From contig NZ_PPXG01000011.1 in assembly GCF_002909485.1 (NCBI RefSeq), positions 1 through 64,000 on the forward strand: 64,000 nt of DNA, in the 5' to 3' direction. Position 1 is the stretch's first letter. Each line of letters starts with the position of its first letter. The position numbers and the translations under genes were made by a program. Source of the DNA: Stutzerimonas stutzeri. Its GTDB lineage: Bacteria; Pseudomonadota; Gammaproteobacteria; Pseudomonadales; Pseudomonadaceae. The notes below the pieces were generated by a model, which saw only the letters and a list, made by a program, of their open reading frames with translations, did not search any database and was not told the origin of the DNA. Below, one piece after another: positions 38,425-48,717 of the stretch.

Positions 38425-39596
38425 CAGGACTGCCAGCTGCGCAAGCCGCGGGCAATTCGCTGCACGGCCTGCTCGAGACGCGGCAAATCCTGGGTGTAGG
38501 CGAAGCGTACGTGATGCCCAGCCTGGAAGCGGCCGAAATCCAGGCCTGGGGTGATCGCGACAAATTCGGTTTCCAGCATGTGCTGACAGAACGCGTAGGC
38601 ATCGCCGCCGAAGGCGCTGATGTCGGCGTACAGATAGAACGCGCCTTGCGGCTCGACCGCGATGCCGAAGCCCAGATCACGCAAGGCTGGCAGCAGGAAA
38701 TCACGGCGGCGGGCAAACTCACCGCGGCGTGCTTCGAGAATCTCCAGCGTAGCCGGCTCGAAACAGGCCAGAGCTGCGTGCTGGGCCATGCTCGGCGCGC
38801 TGATGTAGAGGTTCTGCGCCAACTTCTCCAGCTCCGGAACGGCAGCAGGCGGCGCCACCAACCAGCCCAGGCGCCAGCCGGTCATGCCGAAATACTTGGA
38901 GAAACTGTTGAGCACGAAAGCGTCGTCGTCGACTTCCAGCACACTCGCCGCATCCACACCGTAGGTCAGCCCGTGATAGATCTCATCAACAACGAGGTGG
39001 CCGCCACGCTCCTTCAACGCCGCCGACAGCCCCGCCAGCTCATCACGTTCCAAAAGGGTGCCCGTGGGATTTGCCGGCGAAGCCACCAGTGCACCGACAC
39101 TGTCGCGATCCCAGTAGCGCTCGACCAGCTCGCGGGTCAGCTGGTAACGCACATCGGGACCGACGGGCACCAGCTGCGCTGCGCCTTCCACCAGGCGTAG
39201 GAAATGTCGGTTGCAGGGATAGCCTGGATCAGCCAGCAACCAATGTTTGCCTGGGTCCACCAGCAGGCTAGCGGCCAGCAACAAGGCGCCGGAGCCACCG
39301 GGCGTAATCAGGATGCGCTCGGGGTCGATGGATAATCCGTAGCGCTGCGCGTAAAAGTTCGCGATCGCTTCACGCAGCTGCGGCAGGCCACGGGCAGGCG
39401 TATAGCGCGTGTGCCCCGCGGCCAGCGCGGCTTGTCCCGCTGCGACGATTGGGGCTGCGGTAGTGAAGTCCGGCTCACCGATTTCCAGATGAATGACGTC
39501 GTGGCCTTGAACTTGCAGCTGGTTGGCCCGCTCCAAAAGCGCCATGACGTGGAAAGGTTCGATTGCGCGGCTGCGCGCACTGTATGACGAGGTCAT
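38424..39596 (-). CDS. Class I/II pyridoxal-phosphate aminotransferase
   Basis: A 390-residue aminotransferase of fold type I. PLP-binding Lys234 is in [16 protein letters not shown]; Asn176 in ASPANPTG and Asp204/Tyr207 in DEIYHG contact the cofactor, and the C-terminal Arg of VRFAYT should bind the substrate carboxylate. It resembles the aspartate/alanine aminotransferase subgroup but the substrate cannot be fixed. I use the ATG at 39596 with GGAAGG close upstream; the frame to 39731 lacks family residues. It is coupled to sfsA, a conserved Pseudomonas pair next to dksA. Confidence 0.87.
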   Translation of the reverse strand: MTSSYSARSRAIEPFHVMALLERANQLQVQGHDVIHLEIGEPDFTTAAPIVAAGQAALAAGHTRYTPARGLPQLREAIANFYAQRYGLSIDPERILITPGGSGALLLAASLLVDPGKHWLLADPGYPCNRHFLRLVEGAAQLVPVGPDVRYQLTRELVERYWDRDSVGALVASPANPTGTLLERDELAGLSAALKERGGHLVVDEIYHGLTYGVDAASVLEVDDDAFVLNSFSKYFGMTGWRLGWLVAPPAAVPELEKLAQNLYISAPSMAQHAALACFEPATLEILEARRGEFARRRDFLLPALRDLGFGIAVEPQGAFYLYADISAFGGDAYAFCQHMLETEFVAITPGLDFGRFQAGHHVRFAYTQDLPRLEQAVQRIARGLRSWQS

Positions 39597-39787
39597 TTGA
39601 CCTTCCTGTTGAGAACGAAACGTGAATTCTACCCAAGGTCCCGATACTGCTGCAGTTACAGTTGGATTCGGGAGTAGCGCGCCCCGATCCGATCTGGTAA
39701 GTTCGCCCGCTTGCAGCCGCAGGGCCGGCACGGGTCGGCAAGGGACAAATCATCCTGCGCAATGGACATAGCGAGAGGCGTTCATCC

Positions 39788-40234
39788 ATGCCCATTACCA
39801 AAGAAACACCGTCGAGCAAGCAACTGATTCGCGCCTTCGAGCCCTATAAGGAAAGCAAGGGCGAGGAATACATGAGCGACAAGATGCGCGCCCACTTCAC
39901 CGGCATCCTGAACAAGTGGAAACAGGAGCTGATGGAAGAGGTCGACCGCACCGTACACCACATGCAGGACGAGGCGGCCAACTTCCCCGATCCGGCCGAT
40001 CGCGCCAGCCAGGAAGAAGAATTCAGCCTGGAACTGCGTGCCCGTGACCGCGAGCGCAAGTTGATCAAGAAGATTGACGAGACGCTGCAGCTGATCGAAG
40101 ACAACGAATACGGCTGGTGCGATTCCTGCGGCGTCGAGATCGGTATTCGCCGATTGGAAGCCCGACCCACCGCTACGCTCTGCATCGATTGCAAGACGCT
40201 GGCGGAGATCAAGGAAAAGCAGATCGGTTCCTGA
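39788..40234 (+). CDS. dksA: RNA polymerase-binding transcription factor DksA
   Basis: DksA enters the secondary channel of RNA polymerase and, with ppGpp, represses rRNA promoters and activates biosynthetic ones. The 148-residue protein has the coiled coil with tip aspartates Asp68 and Asp71 (Asp71/Asp74 in E. coli) and a C-terminal zinc finger with Cys111, Cys114, Cys132 and Cys135. The full Cys4 set marks it as the canonical zinc form, not the zinc-free paralogue DksA2. Confidence 0.97.
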   Translation: MPITKETPSSKQLIRAFEPYKESKGEEYMSDKMRAHFTGILNKWKQELMEEVDRTVHHMQDEAANFPDPADRASQEEEFSLELRARDRERKLIKKIDETLQLIEDNEYGWCDSCGVEIGIRRLEARPTATLCIDCKTLAEIKEKQIGS

Positions 40235-40242
40235 TCCAGAAC

Positions 40243-40270
40243 GGGGCGCTTCGGCGCCCCGCTTCATTTC
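40243..40270 (+). terminator. Probable terminator of dksA
   Basis: A 7-bp GC stem GGGGCGC/GCGCCCC with a TTCG loop follows the dksA stop by eight bases. The downstream tract GCTTCATTT is only moderately T-rich, so termination may be partial and allow readthrough to gluQ. Confidence 0.6.
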
Positions 40271-40325
40271 CAGGCTATGCACTGATTCATCCGCCCCGCC
40301 ATCCTCGATTGCGCCGGCCCCCATC

Positions 40326-41231
40326 ATGCCCTCGTTCCTCCCATCCCAAGCCAATCGCTATGTCGGCCGCTTTGCCCCGACACCCAGTGGCTATCTGCAT
40401 TTCGGTTCGCTGGTCGCAGCCCTTGCTTCCTATCTCGATGCCCGCGCGGTCGGCGGTCGCTGGCTGCTGCGCATGGAAGACATCGACCCACCAAGGGAAA
40501 TGCCAGGCGCGCAGGCAGCCATCGTCGAGACGCTGTCGAGCTACGGATTTGAATGGGACGGCGATATGCAGCGCCAGAGCGAGCGCCACGCAGCCTACGG
40601 CGCCGCCATCGAACGCCTGCTAGATAAAGGCCTGGCGTATGCCTGCACCTGCTCACGCAAGCAGCTCCAAGACTATCCCGGCCCCTACCCGGGTTTCTGC
40701 CGCGACGCCGGCCATGGCCTCGACGACGCCGCCATCCGTCTGCGCGTGCCGGACCGCGAGTACGGCTTCACTGACCGCGTGCAGGGCGAGTTCCGCCAGC
40801 ATCTGGGCAGGGAGGTCGGGGATTTCGTGATCCGTCGTCGCGACGGCCTGATCGCCTATCAGCTGGCGGTTGTGCTCGACGATGCCTGGCAGGGCGTTAC
40901 CGACGTCGTACGCGGCGCCGATCTGCTCGACTCCACGCCGCGCCAGCTCTACCTGCAGGAAGTCCTTGGCGTATCGCAGCCACGCTATCTGCATCTGCCG
41001 CTGATCATCCAGCCCGACGGACACAAGCTGGGCAAAAGCTACCGCTCGCCCCCGCTGCAGCCCCACGAAGCCAGCCCGCTGCTGCTGCGTGCACTGCGCG
41101 CCCTCGGCCAGCAACCGCTAGCAGAGCTGGACAACGCGCTGCCGAGTGAAATCCTAGACTGGGCGGTTAGGCACTGGGACGCCGATCGCATTCCGCGCAC
41201 CCGGACACTGGCTGAAACACAGCTGCGCTGA
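40326..41231 (+). CDS. gluQ: Glutamyl-Q tRNA(Asp) synthetase
   Basis: GluQ attaches glutamate to queuosine in the anticodon of tRNA-Asp. The 301-residue protein is a glutamyl-tRNA synthetase catalytic core without the anticodon-binding domain. HFGS (25-28) is the HIGH equivalent and KLGKS (234-238) the KMSKS equivalent. A zinc-binding stretch CTCSRKQL...CR lies near the middle. Its place after dksA is conserved in many gammaproteobacteria. Confidence 0.94.
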   Translation: MPSFLPSQANRYVGRFAPTPSGYLHFGSLVAALASYLDARAVGGRWLLRMEDIDPPREMPGAQAAIVETLSSYGFEWDGDMQRQSERHAAYGAAIERLLDKGLAYACTCSRKQLQDYPGPYPGFCRDAGHGLDDAAIRLRVPDREYGFTDRVQGEFRQHLGREVGDFVIRRRDGLIAYQLAVVLDDAWQGVTDVVRGADLLDSTPRQLYLQEVLGVSQPRYLHLPLIIQPDGHKLGKSYRSPPLQPHEASPLLLRALRALGQQPLAELDNALPSEILDWAVRHWDADRIPRTRTLAETQLR

Positions 41232-41337
41232 GTAGCGGCGGCGGCGAAGCGGGACCTACGAGTGGTTTTGCCCAGCGCTGGTGGCTTGCAACGTGCCGCT
41301 GCTCTACCATCGCCTCACTTCCGACACGAGATCCGGC

Positions 41338-41514
41338 ATGTATATCTACCGACTGGTGCTGCTCCTGGTGGTGGGGATCTACCTGTTCTCCCCCGCCATC
41401 ATGGACTGGTGGATCGACCCTAACGGTGCCTGGTATCGGCCCTACGTGCTGTGGCTGATCCTGATCGTGGTGACCTTCATTCTCCAGAGCCAGCGTGATG
41501 CAGACGAGCTTTAG
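41338..41514 (+). CDS. cbrX: CbrX, small membrane protein upstream of cbrA
   Basis: A 58-residue protein with two hydrophobic segments (about 3-20 and 36-50) and a polar C-terminus ending SQRDADEL. Its last 17 bases overlap the cbrA start, so translation of cbrA is probably coupled to it; I recall such coupling described for cbrX in P. putida. I start at the ATG at 41338; an upstream in-frame GTG has no support. Apart from coupling no function is known to me. Confidence 0.78.
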   Translation: MYIYRLVLLLVVGIYLFSPAIMDWWIDPNGAWYRPYVLWLILIVVTFILQSQRDADEL

Positions 41515-44452
41515 CCTAAGCCAGCTGATTTTGATCAGCGCCGCCTACCTGTTCATGCTGTTCGGTGTCGCCTGGGTCAGCGAACGTGGCCTGATTCCGC
41601 GCTGGATCATCCGGCACCCGTTGACCTACACCCTGTCGCTGGGCGTCTACGCCAGCGCCTGGGCGTTCTACGGCACGGTCGGCCTGGCCTATCAGTATGG
41701 CTACGGCTTTCTCGCCACTTACCTAGGGGTTTGCGGCGCATTTTTGCTGGCGCCGGTGCTGCTCTATCCGATCCTGCGGATTACCCGCACGTATCAGCTG
41801 TCTTCACTGGCCGATCTGGTGGCGTTCCGCTTTCGTAGCACCTGGAGCGGCGCCCTGACCACTATCGTCATGCTGATCGGCATGCTGCCGTTGTTGGCGC
41901 TGCAGATCCAGGCAGTAGCCGATGCGATCGGCATCCTCACCCTGGAGCCCTTGCAGGAACGCGTGGCGTTGGGCTACTGCCTGATGATCATGCTGTTCAC
42001 CATCCTCTTCGGCGCCCGCCACATCGCCACGCGGGAAAAGCACGAAGGCCTGGTATTCGCAATCGCCTTCGAATCCATCGTCAAGCTGTTCACCTTCGGC
42101 GCCATCGGCCTTTATGCGCTCTACGTCGTGTTCGGCGGCCCCCATCAGCTGGAGATCTGGCTGCTACAGAACCAGTCGGCCCTGCAGGCATTGCATACCC
42201 CCTTGCAGGAAGGTCCATGGCGCACGCTGCTGTTGGTTTTCTTCGCCTCGGCCATCGTGATGCCGCACATGTATCACATGACCTTTACCGAGAACCTCGA
42301 TCCTCGCGGACTCGTCAGCGCCAGCTGGGGTCTGCCGCTCTATCTATTACTGATGAGCCTGGCCGTGCCGCTGATCCTCTGGGCCGGGCTGAAACTTGGG
42401 GTGAGTACCAATCCGGAGTACTTCACCCTTGGCCTGGGCATCGCCGCGCAGAGCGAGACTCTGGCGCTGCTGGCGTTCGTCGGCGGACTCTCGGCCTCCA
42501 GCGGGCTGATCATCGTCAGCACCCTGGCACTGTCGGGCATGGCGCTCAACCATCTGGTGCTACCGCTGTATCAGCCGTCCAGCGAGGGCAATATCTATCG
42601 CTGGTTGAAGTGGACGCGGCGCAGCCTGATCTTCGCCATCATCATGGCCGGATATGGCTTCTACCTGCTGCTGGGCGCCGAGCAGGACCTGTCCAACCTC
42701 GGCATCGTCGCGTTCGTCGCCACCCTGCAGTTCCTCCCCGGCGTGCTTTCGGTACTCTACTGGCCAACCGCCAATCGTCGCGGCTACATCGCCGGCCTAC
42801 TGGCCGGCATCGGCGTCTGGGTGGTGACCATGCTGTTGCCACTGGTGGGCAACCTGGATGGCTTCTACATCCCGCTATTCAACGTCGTCTATGTGCTGGA
42901 CGACACCAGTTGGCACCTGGCGGCGATCGCCTCGCTGGCAGTGAATGTGCTGGCGTTCTCGCTGTTCTCGATCTTCACCGAAACCAGCCCCGAGGAGCAG
43001 AGCGCCGCCGAAGCTTGCGCCGTGGAAAACGTGCGTCGACCGCAACGTCGCGAGTTGATGGCGGCCTCGCCGCAGGAATTCGCCACTCAGTTGGCCAAGC
43101 CGCTTGGCGCCAAGACCGCCCAACGCGAAGTGGAGCAGGCACTGCGCGATCTGCAGCTGCCGTTCGACGAACACCGACCGTACGCCTTGCGCCGCTTGCG
43201 CGACCGTATCGAAGCCAACCTTTCTGGCCTGATGGGGCCTAGCGTGGCCCAGGATATCGTCGAGAATTTCCTGGCCTACAAGAACGGTGCAGAGGGCTAT
43301 ATCACCGAGGATATTCACTTCATCGAGAGCCGCCTGGAGGAGTATCACTCGCGCCTTACCGGCTTGGCCGCAGAACTCGACGCCCTGCGCCGCTATCACC
43401 GGCAAACACTGCAGGAACTGCCCATGGGTGTCTGCTCGCTGGCCAAGGATCAGGAAATTCTCATGTGGAACCGCGCCCTCGAAGAGCTCACCGAGATTCC
43501 CGCGCTGCAGGTAGTCGGCTCGCGTCTTTCGACCATTGCCGAACCCTGGCGAAGCCTCCTGAGCGACTTCATCAGCCAGGCCGACGAGCACCTGCACAAG
43601 CAGCGCCTGGCGCACAACGGCCATCGCCGCTGTCTCAATCTGCACAAGGCAGCCATTGCTGAACCACTGGCGCCGGGCAACAGCGGCCTCGTGCTGCTGG
43701 TCGAAGACCTGACCGAAACCCAGCAGCTTGAAGACCGCCTGGTGCACTCCGAACGCCTGGCCAGTATTGGCCGTCTGGCAGCCGGCGTCGCACACGAGAT
43801 CGGCAACCCGATCACCGGCATTGCCTGCCTGGCGCAAAACCTGCGGGAGGAGCGCGACGGTGATGGCGAAATCGTCGAGATCAGCGGCCAAATCATCGAG
43901 CAAACAAAACGGGTCTCGCGCATCGTGCAATCGCTGATGAGCTTTGCCCATGCCGGCGAGCGCCAGCACCAGCTGTATCCAGTGAGCCTGGCGCAAGCCA
44001 CGCAGGATGCCATCGGCCTGCTCTCGCTCAACCGCAATCGCACCGAAGTGCAATTCATCAACATCTGTGACCCGACCCATTTCGCCGAGGGTGACCCGCA
44101 GCGCCTCGCCCAAGTGCTGATCAACCTGCTATCGAACGCCCGCGACGCGTCGCCGCAAGGCGGGATCATCCGCATCAGCAGCGAAGTTGCCGAGCAGACC
44201 GTGTACCTCATCGTGGAGGACGAAGGCAGTGGGATTCCCAAGGACATCCAGGACCGCCTGTTCGAGCCGTTCTTCACCACCAAGGACCCCGGCGAAGGCA
44301 CCGGCCTGGGCCTCGCACTGGTCTATTCGATCATTGAAGAGCATTATGGCCAGATTGATATCGACAGCCCGGCCGACCCGGAAACACAACGCGGCACCCG
44401 TTTTCGCATCACCCTGCCGCGGCATGTCGAAGCGTCCCATGCCGTAAGTTGA
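41498..44452 (+). CDS. cbrA: CbrA sensor histidine kinase with transporter domain
   Basis: CbrA senses carbon availability and phosphorylates CbrB. The 984 residues hold a sodium/solute-symporter (SLC5-like) domain of about 13 helices (1-490), a linker with STAC-like sequence, a PAS-like domain (about 610-720) and a kinase core. The phospho-acceptor is His766 in VAHEIGNP, the number I recall for P. putida CbrA, followed by [17 protein letters not shown] and GTGLGLAL of the ATPase domain. ATG at 41498 is preferred to an adjacent GTG. CbrA can transport histidine in P. putida. Confidence 0.95.
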   Translation: MQTSFSLSQLILISAAYLFMLFGVAWVSERGLIPRWIIRHPLTYTLSLGVYASAWAFYGTVGLAYQYGYGFLATYLGVCGAFLLAPVLLYPILRITRTYQLSSLADLVAFRFRSTWSGALTTIVMLIGMLPLLALQIQAVADAIGILTLEPLQERVALGYCLMIMLFTILFGARHIATREKHEGLVFAIAFESIVKLFTFGAIGLYALYVVFGGPHQLEIWLLQNQSALQALHTPLQEGPWRTLLLVFFASAIVMPHMYHMTFTENLDPRGLVSASWGLPLYLLLMSLAVPLILWAGLKLGVSTNPEYFTLGLGIAAQSETLALLAFVGGLSASSGLIIVSTLALSGMALNHLVLPLYQPSSEGNIYRWLKWTRRSLIFAIIMAGYGFYLLLGAEQDLSNLGIVAFVATLQFLPGVLSVLYWPTANRRGYIAGLLAGIGVWVVTMLLPLVGNLDGFYIPLFNVVYVLDDTSWHLAAIASLAVNVLAFSLFSIFTETSPEEQSAAEACAVENVRRPQRRELMAASPQEFATQLAKPLGAKTAQREVEQALRDLQLPFDEHRPYALRRLRDRIEANLSGLMGPSVAQDIVENFLAYKNGAEGYITEDIHFIESRLEEYHSRLTGLAAELDALRRYHRQTLQELPMGVCSLAKDQEILMWNRALEELTEIPALQVVGSRLSTIAEPWRSLLSDFISQADEHLHKQRLAHNGHRRCLNLHKAAIAEPLAPGNSGLVLLVEDLTETQQLEDRLVHSERLASIGRLAAGVAHEIGNPITGIACLAQNLREERDGDGEIVEISGQIIEQTKRVSRIVQSLMSFAHAGERQHQLYPVSLAQATQDAIGLLSLNRNRTEVQFINICDPTHFAEGDPQRLAQVLINLLSNARDASPQGGIIRISSEVAEQTVYLIVEDEGSGIPKDIQDRLFEPFFTTKDPGEGTGLGLALVYSIIEEHYGQIDIDSPADPETQRGTRFRITLPRHVEASHAVS

Positions 44453-44513
44453 AGAGGCGACTGCCGTACCGGCCCTGCGCCGGTTCTGCCTCCAGACCGT
44501 CGAGAGAGTACTG

Positions 44514-45926
44514 ATGTCACACATACTGATCGTCGAAGACGAAACCATCATCCGCTCCGCCCTGAGGCGCCTCCTCGAGCGCAACCAGTACGAGGTCAGC
44601 GAAGCCGGCTCGGTGCAGGAAGCACAGGAGCGCTACAGCATCCCGGGTTTCGATCTCATCGTCAGCGACCTGAGACTCCCCGGGGCACCCGGAACGGAGC
44701 TGATCAAGCTCGCCGAAGGCACACCAGTGCTGATCATGACCAGTTACGCCAGCCTGCGCTCGGCGGTGGACTCGATGAAGATGGGCGCGGTCGACTACAT
44801 CGCCAAGCCCTTCGATCACGACGAAATGCTGCAGACGGTCGCCCGGATTCTCGACGATCATCAGCAAAACGCTACGCCCCAGGCGCAAGCCACCCGCGGC
44901 CAGACTAGTGCACCGGGCGAGGCAGTACGAAACGATATTGGCATCATCGGCCACTGTGCTCCCATGCAAGATCTGTTCGGCAAGATCCGCAAGGTGGCTC
45001 CCACCGACTCCAATGTGCTGATTCAGGGCGAGTCGGGCACAGGCAAGGAATTGGTCGCCCGTGCGCTGCACAACCTATCGCGACGTGCCAAGGCGCCGAT
45101 GATTTCGGTCAACTGCGCAGCCATTCCGGAAACACTGATCGAGTCCGAGTTGTTCGGCCATGAGAAAGGCGCTTTCACCGGCGCTAGCGCCGGTCGTGCA
45201 GGCCTGGTAGAAGCCGCCGACGGCGGCACGCTGTTCCTCGACGAGATAGGCGAGTTACCGCTTGAGGCGCAGGCTCGGCTGCTCCGGGTACTACAGGAAG
45301 GTGAGATCCGCCGGGTTGGTTCGGTGCAATCGCAAAAGGTCGATGTGCGACTGATCGCGGCCACGCACCGCGATCTGAAAACCCTGGCCAAGACCGGCCA
45401 GTTCCGTGAAGACCTCTATTACCGACTGCATGTCATCGCGCTCAAGCTGCCGCCGCTGCGCGAGCGCGGCAGCGACGTGCTGGAGATTGCCAAGGCATTC
45501 CTCACTCGCCAGGGTGAGCGCATGAGCAGCGACGACCTGCACTTCTCCCGCGATGCCGAGCAAGCGATCCGTCATTACTCTTGGCCGGGCAACGTGCGCG
45601 AACTGGAAAACGCCATCGAGCGTGCGGCGATTCTTAGCGAAAGCCCGGAAATCGACGCAGAGCTGCTTGGCATCGATATCGAACTCGATGAGCTGGACGA
45701 CGACTTCGACGAGCCACTGGGAAGCATCCGCGGCATAGCCACTGGCAACGAGCCGACCGAGGACCTGTCGCTAGAGGATTACTTCCAGCACTTTGTGCTC
45801 GAGCACCAGGACCACATGACCGAAACCGAGCTGGCTCGCAAGCTGGGCATCAGCCGTAAATGTCTCTGGGAACGGCGCCAGCGCCTGGGCATCCCACGCC
45901 GCAAATCGAGTAGCGCTGCTGGGTAG
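44514..45926 (+). CDS. cbrB: CbrB sigma-54-dependent response regulator
   Basis: CbrB is the NtrC-type partner of CbrA and drives crcZ and catabolic genes. The 470-residue protein has a receiver domain with Asp52, an AAA+ domain with Walker A GESGTGKE (172-179) and the sigma-54 contact loop GAFTGA (219-224), and a C-terminal Fis-type helix-turn-helix (TETELARKLGISRKCLWERR). All functional motifs are intact. It lies 61 bases after cbrA. Confidence 0.96.
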   Translation: MSHILIVEDETIIRSALRRLLERNQYEVSEAGSVQEAQERYSIPGFDLIVSDLRLPGAPGTELIKLAEGTPVLIMTSYASLRSAVDSMKMGAVDYIAKPFDHDEMLQTVARILDDHQQNATPQAQATRGQTSAPGEAVRNDIGIIGHCAPMQDLFGKIRKVAPTDSNVLIQGESGTGKELVARALHNLSRRAKAPMISVNCAAIPETLIESELFGHEKGAFTGASAGRAGLVEAADGGTLFLDEIGELPLEAQARLLRVLQEGEIRRVGSVQSQKVDVRLIAATHRDLKTLAKTGQFREDLYYRLHVIALKLPPLRERGSDVLEIAKAFLTRQGERMSSDDLHFSRDAEQAIRHYSWPGNVRELENAIERAAILSESPEIDAELLGIDIELDELDDDFDEPLGSIRGIATGNEPTEDLSLEDYFQHFVLEHQDHMTETELARKLGISRKCLWERRQRLGIPRRKSSSAAG

Positions 45927-45929
45927 TCT

Positions 45930-45957
45930 GTTACCGCCACGGCATGATTCGTAACAA
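45930..45957 (+). promoter_or_regulatory. Candidate CbrB enhancer site for crcZ
   Basis: TGTTAC (45930-45935) and GTAACA (45952-45957) form a dyad with a 16-base spacer; two more GTAACG units follow at 45968-45979. The site is about 135 bases upstream of the predicted crcZ start, a usual distance for a sigma-54 activator. Assignment to CbrB is inference from position and from what I recall of crcZ promoters. Confidence 0.6.
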
Positions 45958-45996
45958 AAACCGGGAGTAACGGTAACGCTACCCCGGTTTTTTATT
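45958..45996 (+). terminator. Terminator of cbrB
   Basis: The stem ACCGGG/CCCGGT, extended by GTA/TAC with one bulge, is followed by six T (45989-45994). It lies between the enhancer half-sites and the crcZ promoter, separating cbrB from the sRNA. Confidence 0.75.
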
Positions 45997-46020
45997 GCTC
46001 GGCGCAATCACCAGAATCTA

Positions 46021-46033
46021 TAACACCTTGATA
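46021..46033 (-). promoter_or_regulatory. IHF binding site in the crcZ promoter region
   Basis: Read on the minus strand, TATCAAGGTGTTA fits the IHF consensus WATCAANNNNTTR at every defined position. It stands between the enhancer dyad and the -24/-12 element, where IHF-induced bending would bring CbrB to the polymerase. Confidence 0.65.
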
Positions 46034-46052
46034 AATAAGGACTTCGTAAAAC

Positions 46053-46068
46053 TGGCACGACAACTGCT
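46053..46068 (+). promoter_or_regulatory. Sigma-54 promoter of crcZ
   Basis: TGGCACGACAACTGCT has GG (46054-46055) and GC (46066-46067) separated by exactly ten bases, the invariant -24/-12 spacing. Transcription should begin near 46079. Confidence 0.85.
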
Positions 46069-46078
46069 TACTTACTGG

Positions 46079-46441
46079 CACAACAACAATAACAAGCAGA
46101 TCCCACAATAAGAACAAGACGTAACGGCTCCAGCAAAACAAAGACAAGAAGGCGGAGGCGCAGCTAACTGATTCTTTTGGAGAGGACTTGCCACGGGGTT
46201 CGCCCCACGACCAGGCCGAGAACAATAAAAACTGCATCAGCAGGGCCCGCACTGGTTGGATCGAAGATCACGGCAAAGTCAGCGACCAAAGAAATCCGTT
46301 TGCTATTAGCTCCCAATGTGGAGTGCTCCTGACGGCCACGGCCGAAGGGAACAGGCGAACAACAAGAACAGCAACGCCTGAACGACTAATAACAATAAAG
46401 CACGCTACAGTATTCAAAGGGGAGCTTCGGCTCCCCTTTGT
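46079..46441 (+). ncRNA. crcZ: CrcZ, Hfq/Crc-sequestering small RNA
   Basis: A predicted transcript of about 363 nt, near the roughly 370 nt I recall for P. putida, between cbrB and pcnB as in other pseudomonads. It carries several A-rich CA motifs (AANAANAA type): CACAACAACAATAAC at its 5' end, then AGAACAAGAC, AAACAAAGACAAG, GAACAATAAAAAC, GAACAACAAGAAC and AATAACAATAAAG. CrcZ titrates Hfq/Crc to relieve catabolite repression. The terminator is CAAAGGGGAGC-TTCG-GCTCCCCTTTG (46415-46440). No convincing open reading frame lies within. Confidence 0.92.
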
Positions 46442-46579
46442 GCTATCTGCCTCTTCCCTTGCGTTACAACATCCCTCGCACCCATCACGTGAATGCTGCC
46501 TGCCCCTGCAGACTTACCGTCCCCGCGATACCCTCGTCTCGCTATTCGAGATGCTTTTTGACAGCTCCCTACGCATCGT

Positions 46580-46608
46580 TCAACATCCAGCACTCTCGGT
46601 GCTAGAAT
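46580..46608 (+). promoter_or_regulatory. Candidate pcnB promoter
   Basis: TCAACA (46580-46585) and TAGAAT (46603-46608) are spaced by 17 bases, about 60 bases before the pcnB start. Confidence 0.45.
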
Positions 46609-46669
46609 CCGCACAGGTTTCGCGGCCATTCGCGAACCGGCCCGTCATTCCGCCACACAGTTGCCCCCC

Positions 46670-48064
46670 ATGCTGAAAAAGCTGTTCCAGTCTTTTCGTC
46701 TTCCTCTGCGCCGCATCCCGCATCCCCGTCGCTCACCTGAAATTCTGTCCAGCCGGCAGCATTCCCTACATCGCAACGAGATCAGTCGTTACGCGGTGAG
46801 CGTGGTCGAACGCCTACAGCAGGCCGGTTACGAGGCTTATGTAGTGGGCGGCTGCGTACGCGATCTGCTGCTGCAGCTGAACCCCAAGGATTACGACGTC
46901 GCCACCAGCGCAACGCCCGAACAGGTTCGCGCCGAGTTCCGCAATGCGCGCGTGATCGGCCGACGTTTCAAGCTGGTACATGTGCATTTCGGCCGCGAGA
47001 TCATCGAGGTAGCCACCTTCCGCGCCAACCACCCGGAAGAGGATGACGATGACGCCAGCCACCTGGCCTCGCGCAACGAGAGCGGCCGCATTCTGCGCGA
47101 CAACATCTACGGCACACTGGAAGACGATGCCCAGCGCCGCGACTTCACCATCAATGCGCTGTACTACGACCCGACCACTGAACGCATCCTCGATCACACC
47201 CGCGGCGTACATGACATCCGTAATCGGCTGATACGCCTGATCGGCGATCCGGAGCAGCGCTATCAGGAAGACCCGGTGCGCATGCTGCGCGCCGTACGCT
47301 TCGCCGCTAAGCTCGACTTCGAAATCGAGCGCCACAGCGCCGAGCCCATCGTCGATCTGGCCGATCTGCTCGACGGCATTCCCTCGGCACGCCTGTTCGA
47401 CGAAACGCTCAAACTGTTCCTTGGTGGCAAAGCCGAACGCACCTTCGAACTGCTGCTCGAGTACGACCTCTTCGCCCCGCTATTCCCGGCGAGCGCCGCA
47501 GCGCTTGAGCGCGACCCGGAATATGCCGGCACGCTGATCCGCAACGCCCTGGCCAATACCGACCTGCGCATCGAACAGGGCAAACCGGTAACGCCTGCAT
47601 TCCTGTTCGCCGCGTTGCTCTGGCCTGCCCTGCCCGCGCGCGTGCAGGAATTGCAGGACCGTGGCATGCCGCCGATCCCGGCGATGCAGGAAGCGGCACA
47701 TGACATCATCTGGGAACAGTGCCAGCGCACCGCGATTCCCAAGCGCTTCACCATGCCCATGCGCGAAATCTGGGATATGCAGGAGCGCCTGCCCCGTCGC
47801 CAGGGCCGCCGCGCCGATCAGTTGCTGGAAAATCCGCGCTTCCGTGCGGGTTACGATTTTCTTCTGCTGCGCGAAAGTGCCGGGGAGCAGACCGGAGGGC
47901 TGGGCGACTGGTGGACCGAATACCAGGACGCTACCGATAGTGAACGCCGCAACATGATTCGCGGCCTGAGCAACAAGGAAGAAGCCGGCGGTGCGAAGAA
48001 GCGCCGCCGCGGCGGGCGCCGTCGCCGTGGTCCGGGCGAAGGCGCCGGCAACCCGGCTGAATAG
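46670..48064 (+). CDS. pcnB: Poly(A) polymerase I
   Basis: PcnB adds poly(A) tails to RNA 3' ends and promotes decay. The 464-residue protein has the nucleotidyltransferase signature GGCVRD (60-65) with the metal-binding pair Asp74 and Asp76 (DYDVAT), then EDPVRMLRAVRFAAKLDF of the tRNA-nucleotidyltransferase superfamily. The C-terminus is a strongly basic tail (KKRRRGGRRRRG), likely to bind RNA. The basic N-terminal stretch suits the polymerase rather than the CCA-adding enzyme. folK follows one base after the stop. Confidence 0.94.
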   Translation: MLKKLFQSFRLPLRRIPHPRRSPEILSSRQHSLHRNEISRYAVSVVERLQQAGYEAYVVGGCVRDLLLQLNPKDYDVATSATPEQVRAEFRNARVIGRRFKLVHVHFGREIIEVATFRANHPEEDDDDASHLASRNESGRILRDNIYGTLEDDAQRRDFTINALYYDPTTERILDHTRGVHDIRNRLIRLIGDPEQRYQEDPVRMLRAVRFAAKLDFEIERHSAEPIVDLADLLDGIPSARLFDETLKLFLGGKAERTFELLLEYDLFAPLFPASAAALERDPEYAGTLIRNALANTDLRIEQGKPVTPAFLFAALLWPALPARVQELQDRGMPPIPAMQEAAHDIIWEQCQRTAIPKRFTMPMREIWDMQERLPRRQGRRADQLLENPRFRAGYDFLLLRESAGEQTGGLGDWWTEYQDATDSERRNMIRGLSNKEEAGGAKKRRRGGRRRRGPGEGAGNPAE

Positions 48065-48065
48065 G

Positions 48066-48593
48066 ATGGAGCGCGTTTACATCGGACTGGGTAGCAACCT
48101 GGCCGATCCGCAACAGCAATTGCGCGGCGCGCTGCAGGCGCTGGCGGAACTGCCGCAGAGCAATTTGGCAGCAGTCTCGTCACTCTACGCAAGCGACCCA
48201 CTCGGGCCTGCCGACCAACCACGCTACGTCAATGCCGTTGCTGTGCTGGAAACCGGCCTCGCGCCACTGGCGCTACTCGACGCCCTGCAGCACATCGAAC
48301 TGGCCCAAGGTCGCGAGCGCAAGACCGAACGCTGGGGGCCGCGGACGCTGGATCTGGACATTCTGCTATTCGGCGACCGCATGATTGATGAGCCCCGCCT
48401 GCAGGTTCCGCACTATCACCTGCAGGCCCGCGCGTTCGTACTCTATCCGCTCGCCGAGATCGCACCGACCGAACTGGTGCTGGCCGATGGAAGACGGCTC
48501 GTCGATCTGCTTGCGGCCTGCCCGTTCAATGGCCTTGAGCGACTCCACGACAAGAGTGTCACCGGCGCAGTAACGAACGTAACGCGCAGGTAA
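48066..48593 (+). CDS. folK: 6-hydroxymethyl-7,8-dihydropterin pyrophosphokinase
   Basis: FolK transfers pyrophosphate from ATP to the pterin in folate synthesis. The 175-residue protein has YIGLGSNL at the start and the HPPK signature RWGPRTLDLDILLFG (89-103) with the two metal-binding aspartates. The ATG at 48066 follows the pcnB stop directly. The pcnB-folK-panB-panC order is conserved. Confidence 0.95.
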   Translation: MERVYIGLGSNLADPQQQLRGALQALAELPQSNLAAVSSLYASDPLGPADQPRYVNAVAVLETGLAPLALLDALQHIELAQGRERKTERWGPRTLDLDILLFGDRMIDEPRLQVPHYHLQARAFVLYPLAEIAPTELVLADGRRLVDLLAACPFNGLERLHDKSVTGAVTNVTRR

Positions 48594-48717
48594 CACTCGC
48601 GATTGACTTACTCTGCCGCCGCCGGGACTATAAGCGCCCTCTGCCGCCAGCGGCCATTGCACCTCGCATGCACCGCCCGGCAATCCTGACCTCCGAGGCT
48701 CGAAGAGGACGGCATTC

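Noticed and set aside
42875..44113. 412-codon minus-strand frame
   Set aside because: Antisense to cbrA, whose kinase motifs are in the plus-strand frame.
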